Source of the DNA: Bacteroides sp. UBA1317
GTDB lineage: Bacteria > Bacteroidota > Bacteroidia > Bacteroidales > Bacteroidaceae
DNA: 41,053 nucleotides
Assembly: GCA_002307035.1 (NCBI GenBank)
Contig: DBTL01000125.1
Coordinates: 1-41,053 of the forward strand
Reading direction: 5' to 3'
Shown here in pieces: positions 24,799 through 33,840 of the stretch (its first letter is position 1; each line of letters starts with the position of its first letter). The translations under genes were made by a program, and so were the position numbers. The notes below the pieces were generated by a model, which had not been told where the DNA came from, did not search any database, and saw nothing but the letters and a program-made list of their open reading frames with translations.

Positions 24799-24815
24799 GT
24801 GATGTTTTTATTCTT

Positions 24816-26087
24816 TCAGCGCCCGGTTGCTTGCAGGTATTGTGTTTGCCTTACTAGATGTTGCATATAAGCATCCGTATATTGATCTCTACTTTGTTGT
24901 AGTAGCATTTGGGAATCCAATAAATCACTTAAAGTTACTGTGCCGGCTTTGTAATAATCAGTATTTAGTCGAACGTTTTCAGTAGCTGTTGTAACAGACT
25001 CTTCCGCTAATTTGACTTGTTTGTATGATTCGTTCAGATCATTCCATAATTTCTGCATCTGAATAATCAGTAGATCGGATGAATCTTTTCGATTATTTTC
25101 GGCAATCATGGTCTGTAGATTCTGTTTTTTAATGGCATGAGAACCACCCCACCAATCAGATATAGGAATGGAAACGCTGGTGAAAATAATTCCAAATGGA
25201 TGATCTTTATCCATTAGATTGTCATACATATAGCCGGCTCCTATGCCTACGGTAGGCATATATTTCCCTGCGGTTATTTTCTTTTGTAAATGATTAGCTT
25301 CTACATTTTTATTCAGCAGTTGATATTCGGGTGTTTTTAGCAAAGCCGAATGATGGTCGGTTTTGTATCTCTCAGGCGAAGACAACTCATCAAAAGAAGT
25401 TGTTTCGATACTGAAACTATCTTGTTCCAAACCAATGTATTGACTTAACAGCATTTTACTGACGCTAAGTCCGTTTTCTACTTGCAACCGATTACTAGCT
25501 ACACTGTTTCTTTTTAGTTGCACTTGTAGTAAGTCGTTTCTATTGCTTACTCCTGCCTTTACGGCTGTCTCTACATCCTTATATAGATTGTTAACTAACT
25601 GCTCTACTATTTCAATTGTTTTCAGCTTTTCTTGCAAAGAGATTATTTGACAATAGTACTGTTCTGTCGTGAGTAGCACTTCCTTTTCAGATTGTTCCAT
25701 TTGATAACCACTTACTTCTACACCTAATTTAGCCAATTTGTTGCTATTCACAATTTGTCCACCGGCAAAAATCGGCTGAGTGGCGGTAACACCACCTAGG
25801 ACACCGTTCTTTATCATTGATATTTCCATTCCGGGAGTGAGCTGCATATCCAATAAGCCCTTATTGGCATTAAACCAGTTTCCCGACGCACTTACTTTAG
25901 GAAAGAAACTCGTTAATGCTTCCTTCTGTGTTTGGCGTGCGCTTTTTATTTCCAAGCGTGCATTTTTTATTCTTATATTGTTTTCCATGGCTAGCTTGCG
26001 ACACTGCTCCAACGTGTATTGCTGTTGAGCGGCTAACATAAAACTATATATTCCCATGAGTATAACCAGGATGATTTTCTTTTTCAT
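24816..26087 (-). CDS. TolC family outer-membrane efflux protein
   Basis: This encodes 423 residues with a signal peptide (MKKKIILVILMGIYSFMLAAQ). Two tandem TolC/OEP repeats follow: LTLEQCRKLAMENN-type opening (YTLEQCRKLAMENNIRIKNA), long coiled-coil helices with LLQVQLKRNSVASNRLQVE, and the second repeat ending YYKAGTVTLSDLLDSQMLLQ. It forms the outer-membrane channel of the tripartite pump encoded upstream. It is the last gene of the operon, 24 bases after the RND gene. Length is typical. No lipobox Cys is visible, unlike some homologues. Confidence 0.93.
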   Translation of the reverse strand: MKKKIILVILMGIYSFMLAAQQQYTLEQCRKLAMENNIRIKNARLEIKSARQTQKEALTSFFPKVSASGNWFNANKGLLDMQLTPGMEISMIKNGVLGGVTATQPIFAGGQIVNSNKLAKLGVEVSGYQMEQSEKEVLLTTEQYYCQIISLQEKLKTIEIVEQLVNNLYKDVETAVKAGVSNRNDLLQVQLKRNSVASNRLQVENGLSVSKMLLSQYIGLEQDSFSIETTSFDELSSPERYKTDHHSALLKTPEYQLLNKNVEANHLQKKITAGKYMPTVGIGAGYMYDNLMDKDHPFGIIFTSVSIPISDWWGGSHAIKKQNLQTMIAENNRKDSSDLLIIQMQKLWNDLNESYKQVKLAEESVTTATENVRLNTDYYKAGTVTLSDLLDSQMLLQQSRDQYTDAYMQHLVRQTQYLQATGR

Positions 26088-26111
26088 TTCTATCTATCTG
26101 TTTATGAATAA

Positions 26112-29100
26112 TTATTGCATAGATGTTTTAAACTTCTTTCGATCACTGTTCCGAAAGATTACCCAATAGGCTACTGGTAGTACCGTAACCACTAGTACCA
26201 TTGACATTAGGGTGCCGAAGAATATGACAGTTCCCATAGGTGCCCACAAAGCACTTTTGCCTAAAATCATAGGAATGACCCCCATTGATGCAGCAGCAGA
26301 GGTGAGGAAGATAGGGCGCATTCTTCTTTTGCCCGAGTGTAAAGCAGCTTCGCGGATACTAAGATTTTGTTCTCTGCGTAGTTCTTCTGCATAATCCAGC
26401 ATGATAATGCCATTTCGCACAAGGATACCCATCAAACTTACAATACCTAAGATGGCAGTCATGCTTACTTCCAATCCTAATACCCAAACGCCTAGGGCCG
26501 CACCAAGCAAACTCAACGTGGTCGACCCCAAAATAAGTAATGCCATGTTTATCTTTCGAAAATGAAATAGTAAAATGAAGAATATGATGATAATTGCAAC
26601 GAACAAAGCTGCAATGATCTGAGGTAAAGTTTCATTGTCTGATTCTTCAGCTCCTCCGTAAGATAAAGTAGTTCCTTGGGGCAGAGTGACTTTACTTGTA
26701 ATTGCTTTTAGCTTTGCAGTGGTAGCAGTCACATTTACATTTCGTTTTACGTCAGCGATCACAGAAATGGTGCGTATTCCATTACGCCTTACAATCTGTC
26801 CTTCTTTCCAATCGCCTTCTGTAGTGGCGACTTGTCTTAATGGGACTGAAACTCCGCCTCCCCACGCCGGCAGGTATTCATTTGGTATATCTTCAAAGTC
26901 TGCTTCTTTGCCTCCTCTGTCCGACTTAAGAACTACACTCACGGGATAATCTTTTTCCCATACCGTTGTTATCGGAATTCCATTGCCAAAACGCATTGCC
27001 ATATTCATGGAGACGGCAGTTCTGCTTATTCCCAATCGAGTTGCTTCGTCGTCCTTCAGCTTAATGCTTACCCCTGGAAGTTGTTCATCATAGTTGGTGC
27101 GTACCAGTGTTAGTTCATCTACTCTCCGAAGGCGTTTTAGCAATGAATCTGCGGCTTGTTTCAAATCTTTTATACTATCTCCACTGACACGGATTTCGAT
27201 GGGGTAGGTAGCATCAGAGTATTCCATCTGCTTAAATCGTAGCCGTGCATTAGGAAAATAGTTTGAATATTTTTCGCTATATTCATCTAAGAGTTTTGCT
27301 GTAGTTTTGTTATTCAGCGTATTCACTATAAATTGAGCATAGTTACTTCCAGGTAGTTGAGGAGCATAAGCGGTGTGAAACCTTGGTGAACTAGTTCCGA
27401 TGAAAGAAGTTATGGAAACCACTCGTTTGTCTTGTTTCAAGATATGTTCCATGCTGTCTGCCACAGCAGCTGTTTGTTCGATAGCTACTCCTTTAGGTAG
27501 ATAAAACTCTATGGCAAATTGATTACGCTCTGCAATAGGCATAAGGCGTTGAGGCAGATTGGCAAACAATACGACTCCCGTTATTATGGTTCCCACTCCA
27601 ACAGCCAATGTTGTTTTAGGCCATATGAAGCAGAGGTCAAGCAATTTTTCATATTCGTTTTGCATTAAGTCGAGAAAAGTCTTTTTATTCTTTTCTCCCT
27701 TATTTTTAAGGCCTTTTCGGATGAAGAAATATTGCATAAACGGTACTACTAATATTGCTACTAGTAGAGATACGGCCAAAATAATGCTGATGGCCCATGG
27801 GAATGACTTCAAGAAGTCATTGTACATGCCTGTTGTGGTAAATAAAAATGGAAAGAACGTAATACTGATGGCTAGAGTAGCCGAAAAGATAGGCTTGAGA
27901 AATTCTCTGGCACTTGCTATGGCTGCATGCCAGCGAGAGACTCCTTCACCAATTTTCTCCAAATATGAATCGATGATAACAATGGAATTGTCCACAATCA
28001 TACCCAGCGTTACAATTAGTGCAGCCAATGTGACCGTATTGAGTTCGATGCCGAACGCATAGAATAATCCTAGTGAAATAAAAATAGAAATAGGTATGGT
28101 TGAGGCAGCTACAGTAGCTACCTTGAATGGCATTAAAGCCATTACAACCAGAATTACGGCGATTATGGCGATGAAAAGTTCTTCTAAAAAGGTGCTTACA
28201 GAGTCACCTACTACTTGAGATTGATCAGTAATCTTATATATTTTTACATCATTCGGCAACTCCTTTTTATATTCATCCAATACTTGGTTTACGTCCTTGC
28301 CCATCTTTACGATGTTGTTTCCTTCACGCATTTCCATGGATAGTAAGATGCACTTTTTCCCATTGCTTTTGATGTAAGAATCGGGATCCGGATATTCTTT
28401 TACAATACGGGCAATGTCCTTTAGGCGGATGATATTTCCTTGCAGGTCTGAATAGACGATCTGTTCGGCAATATCTCGTTCGCTATTATATGATTTTGCA
28501 ATATGAATAGGTGCTACAAACTTCGAATTGTCTATCGCTCCACTCATCGTGATAAATCCCTGTGAAAACAAATTCAGACTGAGGGTAGTGCTTCCTATAC
28601 CGTAAGCAGCCAGTTTCTTTTGATCCACATAGATGCTTATCTGTTCTTTTTGTAAACCGTAGCGGCGTAGGTTTGACACTGCATCTATTCTTCTTAGTCT
28701 ACTCTCTAAGCCTTCCAGATATTTTTCTAATTCTCTGTAAGTTTTATCTTCCGACTCCAATGTGATCAACATAGCTGATGTGTCGCCAAAGTCATCATTG
28801 GCTTGCAAAGCCACTACTCCTGAAGGTAGCTGCGCTTTGAACAGAGTCAGCCCATGTTTGAATTTAGACCAAAACTCATCCTTGTTTTTCACATTGTCAT
28901 TCAACTCTACATTAATAAAGACTATCCCGTCCCGACTCTGTGAGTAAGTTTTTTTCTTCTTAACCTCTTTGTAGCTAAAAATAAAGTTTTCCAATGGCTT
29001 GGCTAATTGTTCTTCCACCTCATCTGATGTAGCCCCCGGATAGACACCTATAACCAATCCTTGTCGTATAGTAAATGTAGGAAATTCCTGTTTAGGCATC

Positions 29101-29204
29101 ATATATAGTCCATATATGCCGAAAAGCGCCAATAAGGAAGTGATGAGAATGACGATTTGTCTGTATCTCATAGCTAATTCTATAAATCCCGCTTTCTTTT
29201 TCAT
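26112..29204 (-). CDS. RND efflux transporter permease (AcrB-like)
   Basis: This is a 1030-residue inner-membrane proton/drug antiporter with 12 expected helices and two large periplasmic loops. The first helix (IVILITSLLALFGIYGLYMM) is followed by the family motif PTFTIRQGLVIGVYPGAT. The TM4 motif is GMIVDNSIVIID (from 401). Here Asp405 is kept, and the second Asp of AcrB (DD) is Asn406, as in many HAE1-related pumps. The last third has ILGIVSLMGILVRNGIIMLDYA and the basic motif GKRRMRPIFLTS. The gene overlaps the MFP gene by 4 bases. The substrate cannot be read from the sequence; drug, bile-acid or metabolite export are all possible. Confidence 0.94.
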   Translation of the reverse strand: MKKKAGFIELAMRYRQIVILITSLLALFGIYGLYMMPKQEFPTFTIRQGLVIGVYPGATSDEVEEQLAKPLENFIFSYKEVKKKKTYSQSRDGIVFINVELNDNVKNKDEFWSKFKHGLTLFKAQLPSGVVALQANDDFGDTSAMLITLESEDKTYRELEKYLEGLESRLRRIDAVSNLRRYGLQKEQISIYVDQKKLAAYGIGSTTLSLNLFSQGFITMSGAIDNSKFVAPIHIAKSYNSERDIAEQIVYSDLQGNIIRLKDIARIVKEYPDPDSYIKSNGKKCILLSMEMREGNNIVKMGKDVNQVLDEYKKELPNDVKIYKITDQSQVVGDSVSTFLEELFIAIIAVILVVMALMPFKVATVAASTIPISIFISLGLFYAFGIELNTVTLAALIVTLGMIVDNSIVIIDSYLEKIGEGVSRWHAAIASAREFLKPIFSATLAISITFFPFLFTTTGMYNDFLKSFPWAISIILAVSLLVAILVVPFMQYFFIRKGLKNKGEKNKKTFLDLMQNEYEKLLDLCFIWPKTTLAVGVGTIITGVVLFANLPQRLMPIAERNQFAIEFYLPKGVAIEQTAAVADSMEHILKQDKRVVSITSFIGTSSPRFHTAYAPQLPGSNYAQFIVNTLNNKTTAKLLDEYSEKYSNYFPNARLRFKQMEYSDATYPIEIRVSGDSIKDLKQAADSLLKRLRRVDELTLVRTNYDEQLPGVSIKLKDDEATRLGISRTAVSMNMAMRFGNGIPITTVWEKDYPVSVVLKSDRGGKEADFEDIPNEYLPAWGGGVSVPLRQVATTEGDWKEGQIVRRNGIRTISVIADVKRNVNVTATTAKLKAITSKVTLPQGTTLSYGGAEESDNETLPQIIAALFVAIIIIFFILLFHFRKINMALLILGSTTLSLLGAALGVWVLGLEVSMTAILGIVSLMGILVRNGIIMLDYAEELRREQNLSIREAALHSGKRRMRPIFLTSAAASMGVIPMILGKSALWAPMGTVIFFGTLMSMVLVVTVLPVAYWVIFRNSDRKKFKTSMQ

Positions 29205-30226
29205 CTTACTACAATCTTAGTTCCTTCACTTACTTTTTGATTTCCTTCCGTGATAAGCATATCTCCTTCTTTCAATCCTTCAGTAACAATGATACCCTTT
29301 TGTGTCAATGCACCGGTTTGTATTATTTTGAGTGTGGCTTTTTCATTTTTGGCTAGCCATACAAAGCGTGTTCCATCTGGTTTCAATTGTACGACACTAT
29401 TCGGAATAATTATTTCCGACTTCTTGTCCGCTCCAATTACTGTGACGCTACACACCATTCCCGGCATGAGCTTTTGTTGGATATTAGTCAATTTAATTTT
29501 TACTTCGTAAGTGTGCGATAGTGGGTTAGCTGCAATGCCTTTTTCAGAAACTATTCCTTCAAAAAGCTGGTTCGCTAAAGCTGCTACGGATATGCTTGCC
29601 GCTTGTTTTTTTTCGATACTTGTGATTTCATTTTCGGGTACTGCTATTTTAATGTTTACATCGTTGATATCGGCCAGTTGCATCACTTCCATTCCCGGCA
29701 TTACATTCATTCCCTGTTCTACACTTTTTTTTGCTATTACTCCGCTAAAAGGTGCATATAGTCCGCTATCCTTCCTGTTTTTTCGTGCAATTTGCTCCAT
29801 ACTTTGTGCTTGTTGCAGTTTACTTTCCACCTCTACCCATTTTATTTCCGGAAGACTACCACTTTCTCGTAATGTTTTCATTCTATCATAGGCATCCTGA
29901 GCCTGTTTAAGTGTTGCTAACGTTGCATTATACGTATTTTGTAGAGTTGCCCGATCCAGTGTGGCGAGCAATTCTCCTTTGCTCACTCTTTCACCCTCGC
30001 TTACTAAAACTTTACTCACATTACCCATTACCTGAAAACTTAAGGACGATGAAGAACCAGCCTCTACAGTTCCTACATAATTCTTTTCATTTTGTGTGCC
30101 GGTTGCGGTTACTCTTTCTACCTTTACTGTGATTGCTTTATCTGCTTCAGATTCGCCTTTTTTACCTGTGCAGTTTGAAAATAAAATGGTGCATACTAGA
30201 ATATATGCATAAATTAAAAGTCTCAT
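29201..30226 (-). CDS. RND efflux periplasmic adaptor (membrane fusion protein)
   Basis: This is a 341-residue lipoprotein-like adaptor. The N-terminus has a hydrophobic segment with a lipobox-like LFSNC (Cys19). The biotin/lipoyl-like domain (GNVSKVLVSEGERVSKGELLATL) is split by a short coiled-coil hairpin (AQDAYDRMKTLRESGSLPEI), then comes SGLYAPFSGVIAKKSVEQG. Beta-barrel and proximal domains follow, ending LITEGNQKVSEGTKIVVR. It links the RND pump to the TolC channel. It is the first gene of the operon and diverges from the second AraC regulator, with about 170 bases between their starts. A near-consensus -7 box (CATCTTTG) faces it. Confidence 0.93.
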   Translation of the reverse strand: MRLLIYAYILVCTILFSNCTGKKGESEADKAITVKVERVTATGTQNEKNYVGTVEAGSSSSLSFQVMGNVSKVLVSEGERVSKGELLATLDRATLQNTYNATLATLKQAQDAYDRMKTLRESGSLPEIKWVEVESKLQQAQSMEQIARKNRKDSGLYAPFSGVIAKKSVEQGMNVMPGMEVMQLADINDVNIKIAVPENEITSIEKKQAASISVAALANQLFEGIVSEKGIAANPLSHTYEVKIKLTNIQQKLMPGMVCSVTVIGADKKSEIIIPNSVVQLKPDGTRFVWLAKNEKATLKIIQTGALTQKGIIVTEGLKEGDMLITEGNQKVSEGTKIVVR

Positions 30227-30349
30227 ACCTATTTATTATTAGTGATTTATATAAAGATAAGCAATGCAAAGATGGTGGCTTTTCTTTCTTTAAAAAAGTT
30301 CCTGCTTCCATTATAATTGTTCTTTTTGTCTGTTTTAAGGGCGTTGATA

Positions 30350-30381
30350 TTTGGCAGCTTCGGAAAGATTATATATGTTTG
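30350..30381 (+). promoter_or_regulatory. Promoter of AraC paralogue 2
   Basis: TTTG at 30350-30353, a 20-base spacer and TATGTTTG at 30374-30381 match the Bacteroides consensus. Because it lies inside the longer frame that opens at TTG 30351, it rules out that upstream start. Confidence 0.72.
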
Positions 30382-30392
30382 CATTAAAAAGA

Positions 30393-31277
30393 ATGAAAAT
30401 GGACATAACTACGATACCGACGATAGATATCTCAGCGACTCATGCTTGTCGGAATATAGGTTCTATAGATAATGATTTTGCGATTTTCAATGACATTACT
30501 GATATTCCTTTGGTGGATTATCCTACTCGAGTAGATGTGGTTGTTCTTGCTGTTTGCCTGAGTGGCAATTGTCGAGTCGGAATCAATTTAGAAGATTACA
30601 CGCTTTCTATGCGGCAAATGCTCATAATCTTACCCGATCAGATAGTGCAATGCTTGAGCATATCATCTGATTTCTCAGGAGTCTTTATTGTTGTTTCTCA
30701 GCCTTTCCTAGATGGTATTTTACCTCGCCTTAAAGCTATTCTTCCTCTATTCCTCTATCTAAAGGAGCATCCATGTATTGATCTTACTAAGGAAGAACTC
30801 GATAATATGCTTGAGTGTCATGCATTCTTATGGAAAAAGGTGAAGATGACTGACAATATATTCCGTAAAGAAGTAGCTCAAGGGTTGTTGATGTCTCTTT
30901 TTTATGATCTATATAACATTTGCGCAACAAATATAGACTTGGCCGGTAATCCGCGAACTCGTCAACAAGAGATTTTTGAACAATTTTTTAATGAAGTAGC
31001 ATTATCATATAAGATAGAAAGAAGTGTAACGTATTATGCGAAAAAAATGTTTCTCACCCCCAAGCATCTTTCTTGGGTGGTAAAAGAAGCTAGTGGTAAA
31101 ACTGCAGGAGAGTGGATTGATGATTTTGTGATCCTTGAAGCAAAAGCATTGTTGAAATCATCTGATATGAATATTCAGCAAATAGCTGAAGATCTTCATT
31201 TTTCGAACCAGTCTTTTTTTGGCAAATACTTTAAACATTATACGGGCATGTCTCCTAAAGAATATCGAAGAAAATAA
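30393..31277 (+). CDS. AraC family transcriptional regulator (paralogue 2)
   Basis: This encodes about 294 residues from the ATG at 30393 (MKMDITTIP), or 292 from 30399. A longer frame from TTG 30351 is excluded by the promoter that overlaps it. The protein is a close paralogue of the gene at 23895. Shared blocks include ISSDFSG, FLTPKHLSWVVKEASGKTAG and the nearly identical C-terminus EWIDDFVILEAKALLKS through QSFFGKYFKH. The two differ more in the sensor half, suggesting different inducers for similar DNA sites. It is divergently transcribed from the RND operon, the usual position of a local regulator, and ends at a strong hairpin. Confidence 0.9.
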   Translation: MKMDITTIPTIDISATHACRNIGSIDNDFAIFNDITDIPLVDYPTRVDVVVLAVCLSGNCRVGINLEDYTLSMRQMLIILPDQIVQCLSISSDFSGVFIVVSQPFLDGILPRLKAILPLFLYLKEHPCIDLTKEELDNMLECHAFLWKKVKMTDNIFRKEVAQGLLMSLFYDLYNICATNIDLAGNPRTRQQEIFEQFFNEVALSYKIERSVTYYAKKMFLTPKHLSWVVKEASGKTAGEWIDDFVILEAKALLKSSDMNIQQIAEDLHFSNQSFFGKYFKHYTGMSPKEYRRK

Positions 31278-31280
31278 TAA

Positions 31281-31320
31281 AAAAAAGGCAATATGCCCTC
31301 ATAGCAATATTGCCTTTTTT
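31281..31320. terminator. Strong bidirectional terminator after AraC paralogue 2
   Basis: AAAAAAGGCAATAT (31281-31294) pairs perfectly with ATATTGCCTTTTTT (31307-31320) around a 12-base loop, with A and T runs on the two sides. Confidence 0.88.
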
Positions 31321-31446
31321 TGTAATTGTTACCTAAAAACGAATCTTTATCCTTATTTTAAACTACCTTTTGTGTGCACAAAGATAGGAGGTTTGTTTTA
31401 GATAGCATTTGACATAAATCAAATAATGTATTAACTGCTGTTTTTT

Positions 31447-32028
31447 TTATAAACTCCCTGCTCTAACCCGGCTGAGTGTTTCCGGAGTCATCAAGAGATA
31501 AGAAGCTATGTATGATAGTGGAGCTCGCTTTATAACTTCCGGATGGGTTTTCATTAGTAAGTTATAGCGTTCGCTTGCTATTTCAAAACGCCATGAATCT
31601 GCTTTTATCTGCGATGTGATGAGTGAGTACTCCAGCACTTTTCGATAGAAAATATTAATCTCTTTTACACTTTCGGTCAGTTTGAGCAATGTGTCGTAGG
31701 GTAGGAGATATACAGTGGATTGTTCCAATGCTTCAGCTACTAGTTTGGTTGGTTCTTGTTTGAGTAAGCTTTCTATGCACATTAAGATACATCCTTCATA
31801 GGAAAAGTGTTCAGTAACCTCTTTTCCGTTTTTAAAATAATATTGGCGAAGCATTCCTTTGGCAACAAAGACCATGTGTCTACTTATTTGTTTCTCATGA
31901 ATTAGCATTTCGCCTCTGTTCAAATCACGGCGTACCAGTACACTTTCCACTATTTTTCGTCCTTCTGAACTCATCTCTGGATATCTGGAGTTGACTACAG
32001 CATCTACTGTTTCCTTCATCATTTCCAT
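31447..32028 (-). CDS. Crp/Fnr family transcriptional regulator
   Basis: This encodes 193 residues. A cyclic-nucleotide-binding-like domain (about 25-130) has RRDLNRGEMLIHEKQISRHMVFVAKGMLRQYYFKNGKEVTEHF. A shortened C-terminal helix-turn-helix follows (APLSYIASYLLMTPETLSRVRAG) and stops immediately after the recognition helix, as in many small Bacteroidetes members. There are no Fe-S cysteines of the Fnr kind, and the cAMP-contact residues are not obvious, so the ligand is unknown. It starts 36 bases after the CDF transporter gene on the same strand and is probably in one operon with it, possibly controlling metal or stress genes. Confidence 0.88.
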   Translation of the reverse strand: MEMMKETVDAVVNSRYPEMSSEGRKIVESVLVRRDLNRGEMLIHEKQISRHMVFVAKGMLRQYYFKNGKEVTEHFSYEGCILMCIESLLKQEPTKLVAEALEQSTVYLLPYDTLLKLTESVKEINIFYRKVLEYSLITSQIKADSWRFEIASERYNLLMKTHPEVIKRAPLSYIASYLLMTPETLSRVRAGSL

Positions 32029-32064
32029 ATCTTACTTTTTTGATCGTTATGAAAACTAGTCTTT

Positions 32065-32982
32065 TTATAATATATCTTTGTTCAAACCGAATTTTTCTTC
32101 CTGATGGTGTTTACCCTTAGGTTCTACATGTACCACAATGTCATATACATTCTCTATGGAGCGTTTAATACTATGTTCCACTTCATTGGCTATGTCGTGT
32201 GCTTCATTTAGTGTGAGGTTACCATCGGTTTCAATATCGAGTACAATCATATACATGTTTCCAATCTGACGTGAACGGACCCGATGAGGATTGCTTGCTC
32301 CGGAAACCTGTTCTACAGCCTCGAATATCTTTTTGTAGATAGAAGTGTCTTTTACTCCATCCATTAAGGTGACGTTACTTTCCCAGAAAATGTCGACAGA
32401 TGATTTGATAATGTACAAACTGATAAGTAGTCCGGTGATAGAGTCTAGGATAGGCATCTCAAGTACGAAAGTGAATATCAAGCCAAGTAAAACGCCACTA
32501 GAAATGATTACATCATTGCTCATGTTTTTTGCATTAGCTATGAGCATGGAACTTTCGGCTCGTTTGCCTTGGCGAAACTGATAGTAGGCTAATACTAGTT
32601 TTCCTGCCATGGATATCACAGTAACATATATAGCTATGACGGATGGTAATTCTCGAGGTTCAGCTAAAATAATAGTTTTAGCGGTAGATATAAGCATCTG
32701 GATGCCTGCAAAGAAAATAACAAAGGATAGCACTTTAGTCGCCACACTGTCAGCCTTCTCGTAGCCATAAGCGTAATTGGAATTAGGAGGACGACTCACA
32801 ATGCGTGCGGTGAATAAGGTAACGAAAGAAATAACAACATCTGTAGCAGAATCAATGCCATCTCCTAATACGGCTAAGCTTCCTGCATACAAACCAATAC
32901 CCATCTTCAGAATAGATAAAATAGCATTACCTATGATACTAACCCACGAAGCACGAATTAAAATTTTCTCTCTCTCTTTCAT
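32065..32982 (-). CDS. Cation diffusion facilitator (CDF) family metal exporter
   Basis: This encodes 305 residues with about six membrane helices and a cytosolic C-terminal domain (about 205-295, EAVEQVSGASNPHRVRSRQIGN). The metal site in TM2 is Asp44-x-x-x-Asp48 (GDGIDSATD), in TM5 Asn153-x-x-x-Asp157 (NMSND). In zinc-transporting members such as YiiP the TM5 residue is His153, so the Asn here argues for another metal, perhaps manganese or iron; this is inference. It exports divalent cations by proton antiport. It is the first gene of a likely operon with the Crp-like regulator, with a minus-strand -7 box about 22 bases upstream. Confidence 0.9.
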   Translation of the reverse strand: MKEREKILIRASWVSIIGNAILSILKMGIGLYAGSLAVLGDGIDSATDVVISFVTLFTARIVSRPPNSNYAYGYEKADSVATKVLSFVIFFAGIQMLISTAKTIILAEPRELPSVIAIYVTVISMAGKLVLAYYQFRQGKRAESSMLIANAKNMSNDVIISSGVLLGLIFTFVLEMPILDSITGLLISLYIIKSSVDIFWESNVTLMDGVKDTSIYKKIFEAVEQVSGASNPHRVRSRQIGNMYMIVLDIETDGNLTLNEAHDIANEVEHSIKRSIENVYDIVVHVEPKGKHHQEEKFGLNKDIL

Positions 32983-33004
32983 TCTATTTATACGTAAGAA
33001 AGTA

Positions 33005-33043
33005 CAAAGATAACAGTATTCATAGATTTTTTGTGTAATTTTG
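33005..33043. promoter_or_regulatory. Divergent -7 boxes for the CDF operon and the HAD-like gene
   Basis: The minus strand reads TATCTTTG at 33012-33005, toward the CDF gene. The plus strand reads TAATTTTG at 33036-33043, toward the hydrolase gene. No convincing -33 boxes are seen. Confidence 0.5.
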
Positions 33044-33080
33044 CCAAAAGTTCAAATTTTAAAGAATAAGGTTTAAGACA

Positions 33081-33494
33081 ATGACAATTGCTGTAGATTT
33101 TGACGGAACAATCGTCGAACACCGTTACCCGGAGATAGGAAAGGAAATTCCATTTGCCATCGATACGCTGAAAATGCTTCAAAGAGATAGGCATAAGCTG
33201 ATTATGTGGACGGTACGTGAAGGTCTATTGCTTGACGAAGCGGTGGAATGGTGCAGGGAAAGAGGAATTGAGTTTTATGCAGTGAACAAGGATTATCCGG
33301 AGGAGAGCTTCGAGGATAAAGGCTTTTCGAGAAAGCTAAAAGTGGATTTATTTATTGATGACCGCAACTTGGGTGGATTGCCTGATTGGGGAGTGATTTA
33401 CCGGATGATAAAGGAGAAGGTTGGCTTTGAAGAAGTGTATAGCGATATGCCGGAGCAACCACTGACTCGCAAAAAACGTTGGTGTTTTTGGTGA
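33081..33494 (+). CDS. Small HAD-like hydrolase (BT0820-like)
   Basis: This encodes 137 residues. The HAD motif I is near the N-terminus (Asp6-x-Asp8 in AVDFDGTI), a motif II-like Thr lies at 44 (MWTVREG), basic residues follow in SRKLKVD (85-87), and motif III/IV is Asp93-Asp94 (LFIDDRNLGG). There is no cap domain of note. The family is a short Bacteroidetes HAD group whose physiological substrate is not known to me. The C-terminal tail is basic and Trp-rich (TRKKRWCFW). The gene is monocistronic, divergent from the CDF operon, and its 3' side holds the dispersed repeat. Confidence 0.88.
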   Translation: MTIAVDFDGTIVEHRYPEIGKEIPFAIDTLKMLQRDRHKLIMWTVREGLLLDEAVEWCRERGIEFYAVNKDYPEESFEDKGFSRKLKVDLFIDDRNLGGLPDWGVIYRMIKEKVGFEEVYSDMPEQPLTRKKRWCFW

Positions 33495-33586
33495 TTTAGC
33501 AGTCTTCAGTAGTTTTATAAAGATACTTTAGTGATATTCATCTCCCTTATTTTTTCAATATTTCTCTAGTTTTGTTGATATTAATA

Positions 33587-33684
33587 ACCGCCTCTACAGG
33601 CTTTCTGGGAGGGGCTTGTTGAATGTCCGATATCAGCTTGTTGAATGTCCGATTTCAACACGCTGATATCGGACATTCAACAAG
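33587..33684. repeat. Dispersed intergenic repeat, copy 2, with a perfect 23-bp inverted repeat
   Basis: Arms at 33615-33637 and 33662-33684 are perfectly complementary (start CTTGTTGAATGTCCGA). The loop carries another GTTGAATGTCCGA copy and its own pairing GTTGAA/TTCAAC. The left flank (ACCGCC to GGGAGGGG) is the inverted counterpart of the right part of copy 1 at 7519-7544. The flanking parts of the gene-free region 33495-33840 show nothing else I can support. It lies between convergent genes, so it might also stop transcription. Confidence 0.82.
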
Positions 33685-33840
33685 CTGAAGTAATGTCTTC
33701 TTCCAGCTGTAAATTAATCGAAAAGTTGGAGCTGTCGCGAAGCTTTTCAAGAGCTGTCACCATTGTTAGTCACACATATCTCATCTATATAATTTATGAT
33801 ACAGACAAAAAGAAAACAATATCAGCAGATTTATTTAAAC

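Noticed and set aside
27559..28062. 167-codon plus-strand frame inside the RND gene
   Set aside because: Antisense to a full-length transporter, with no recognisable domain and no promoter.
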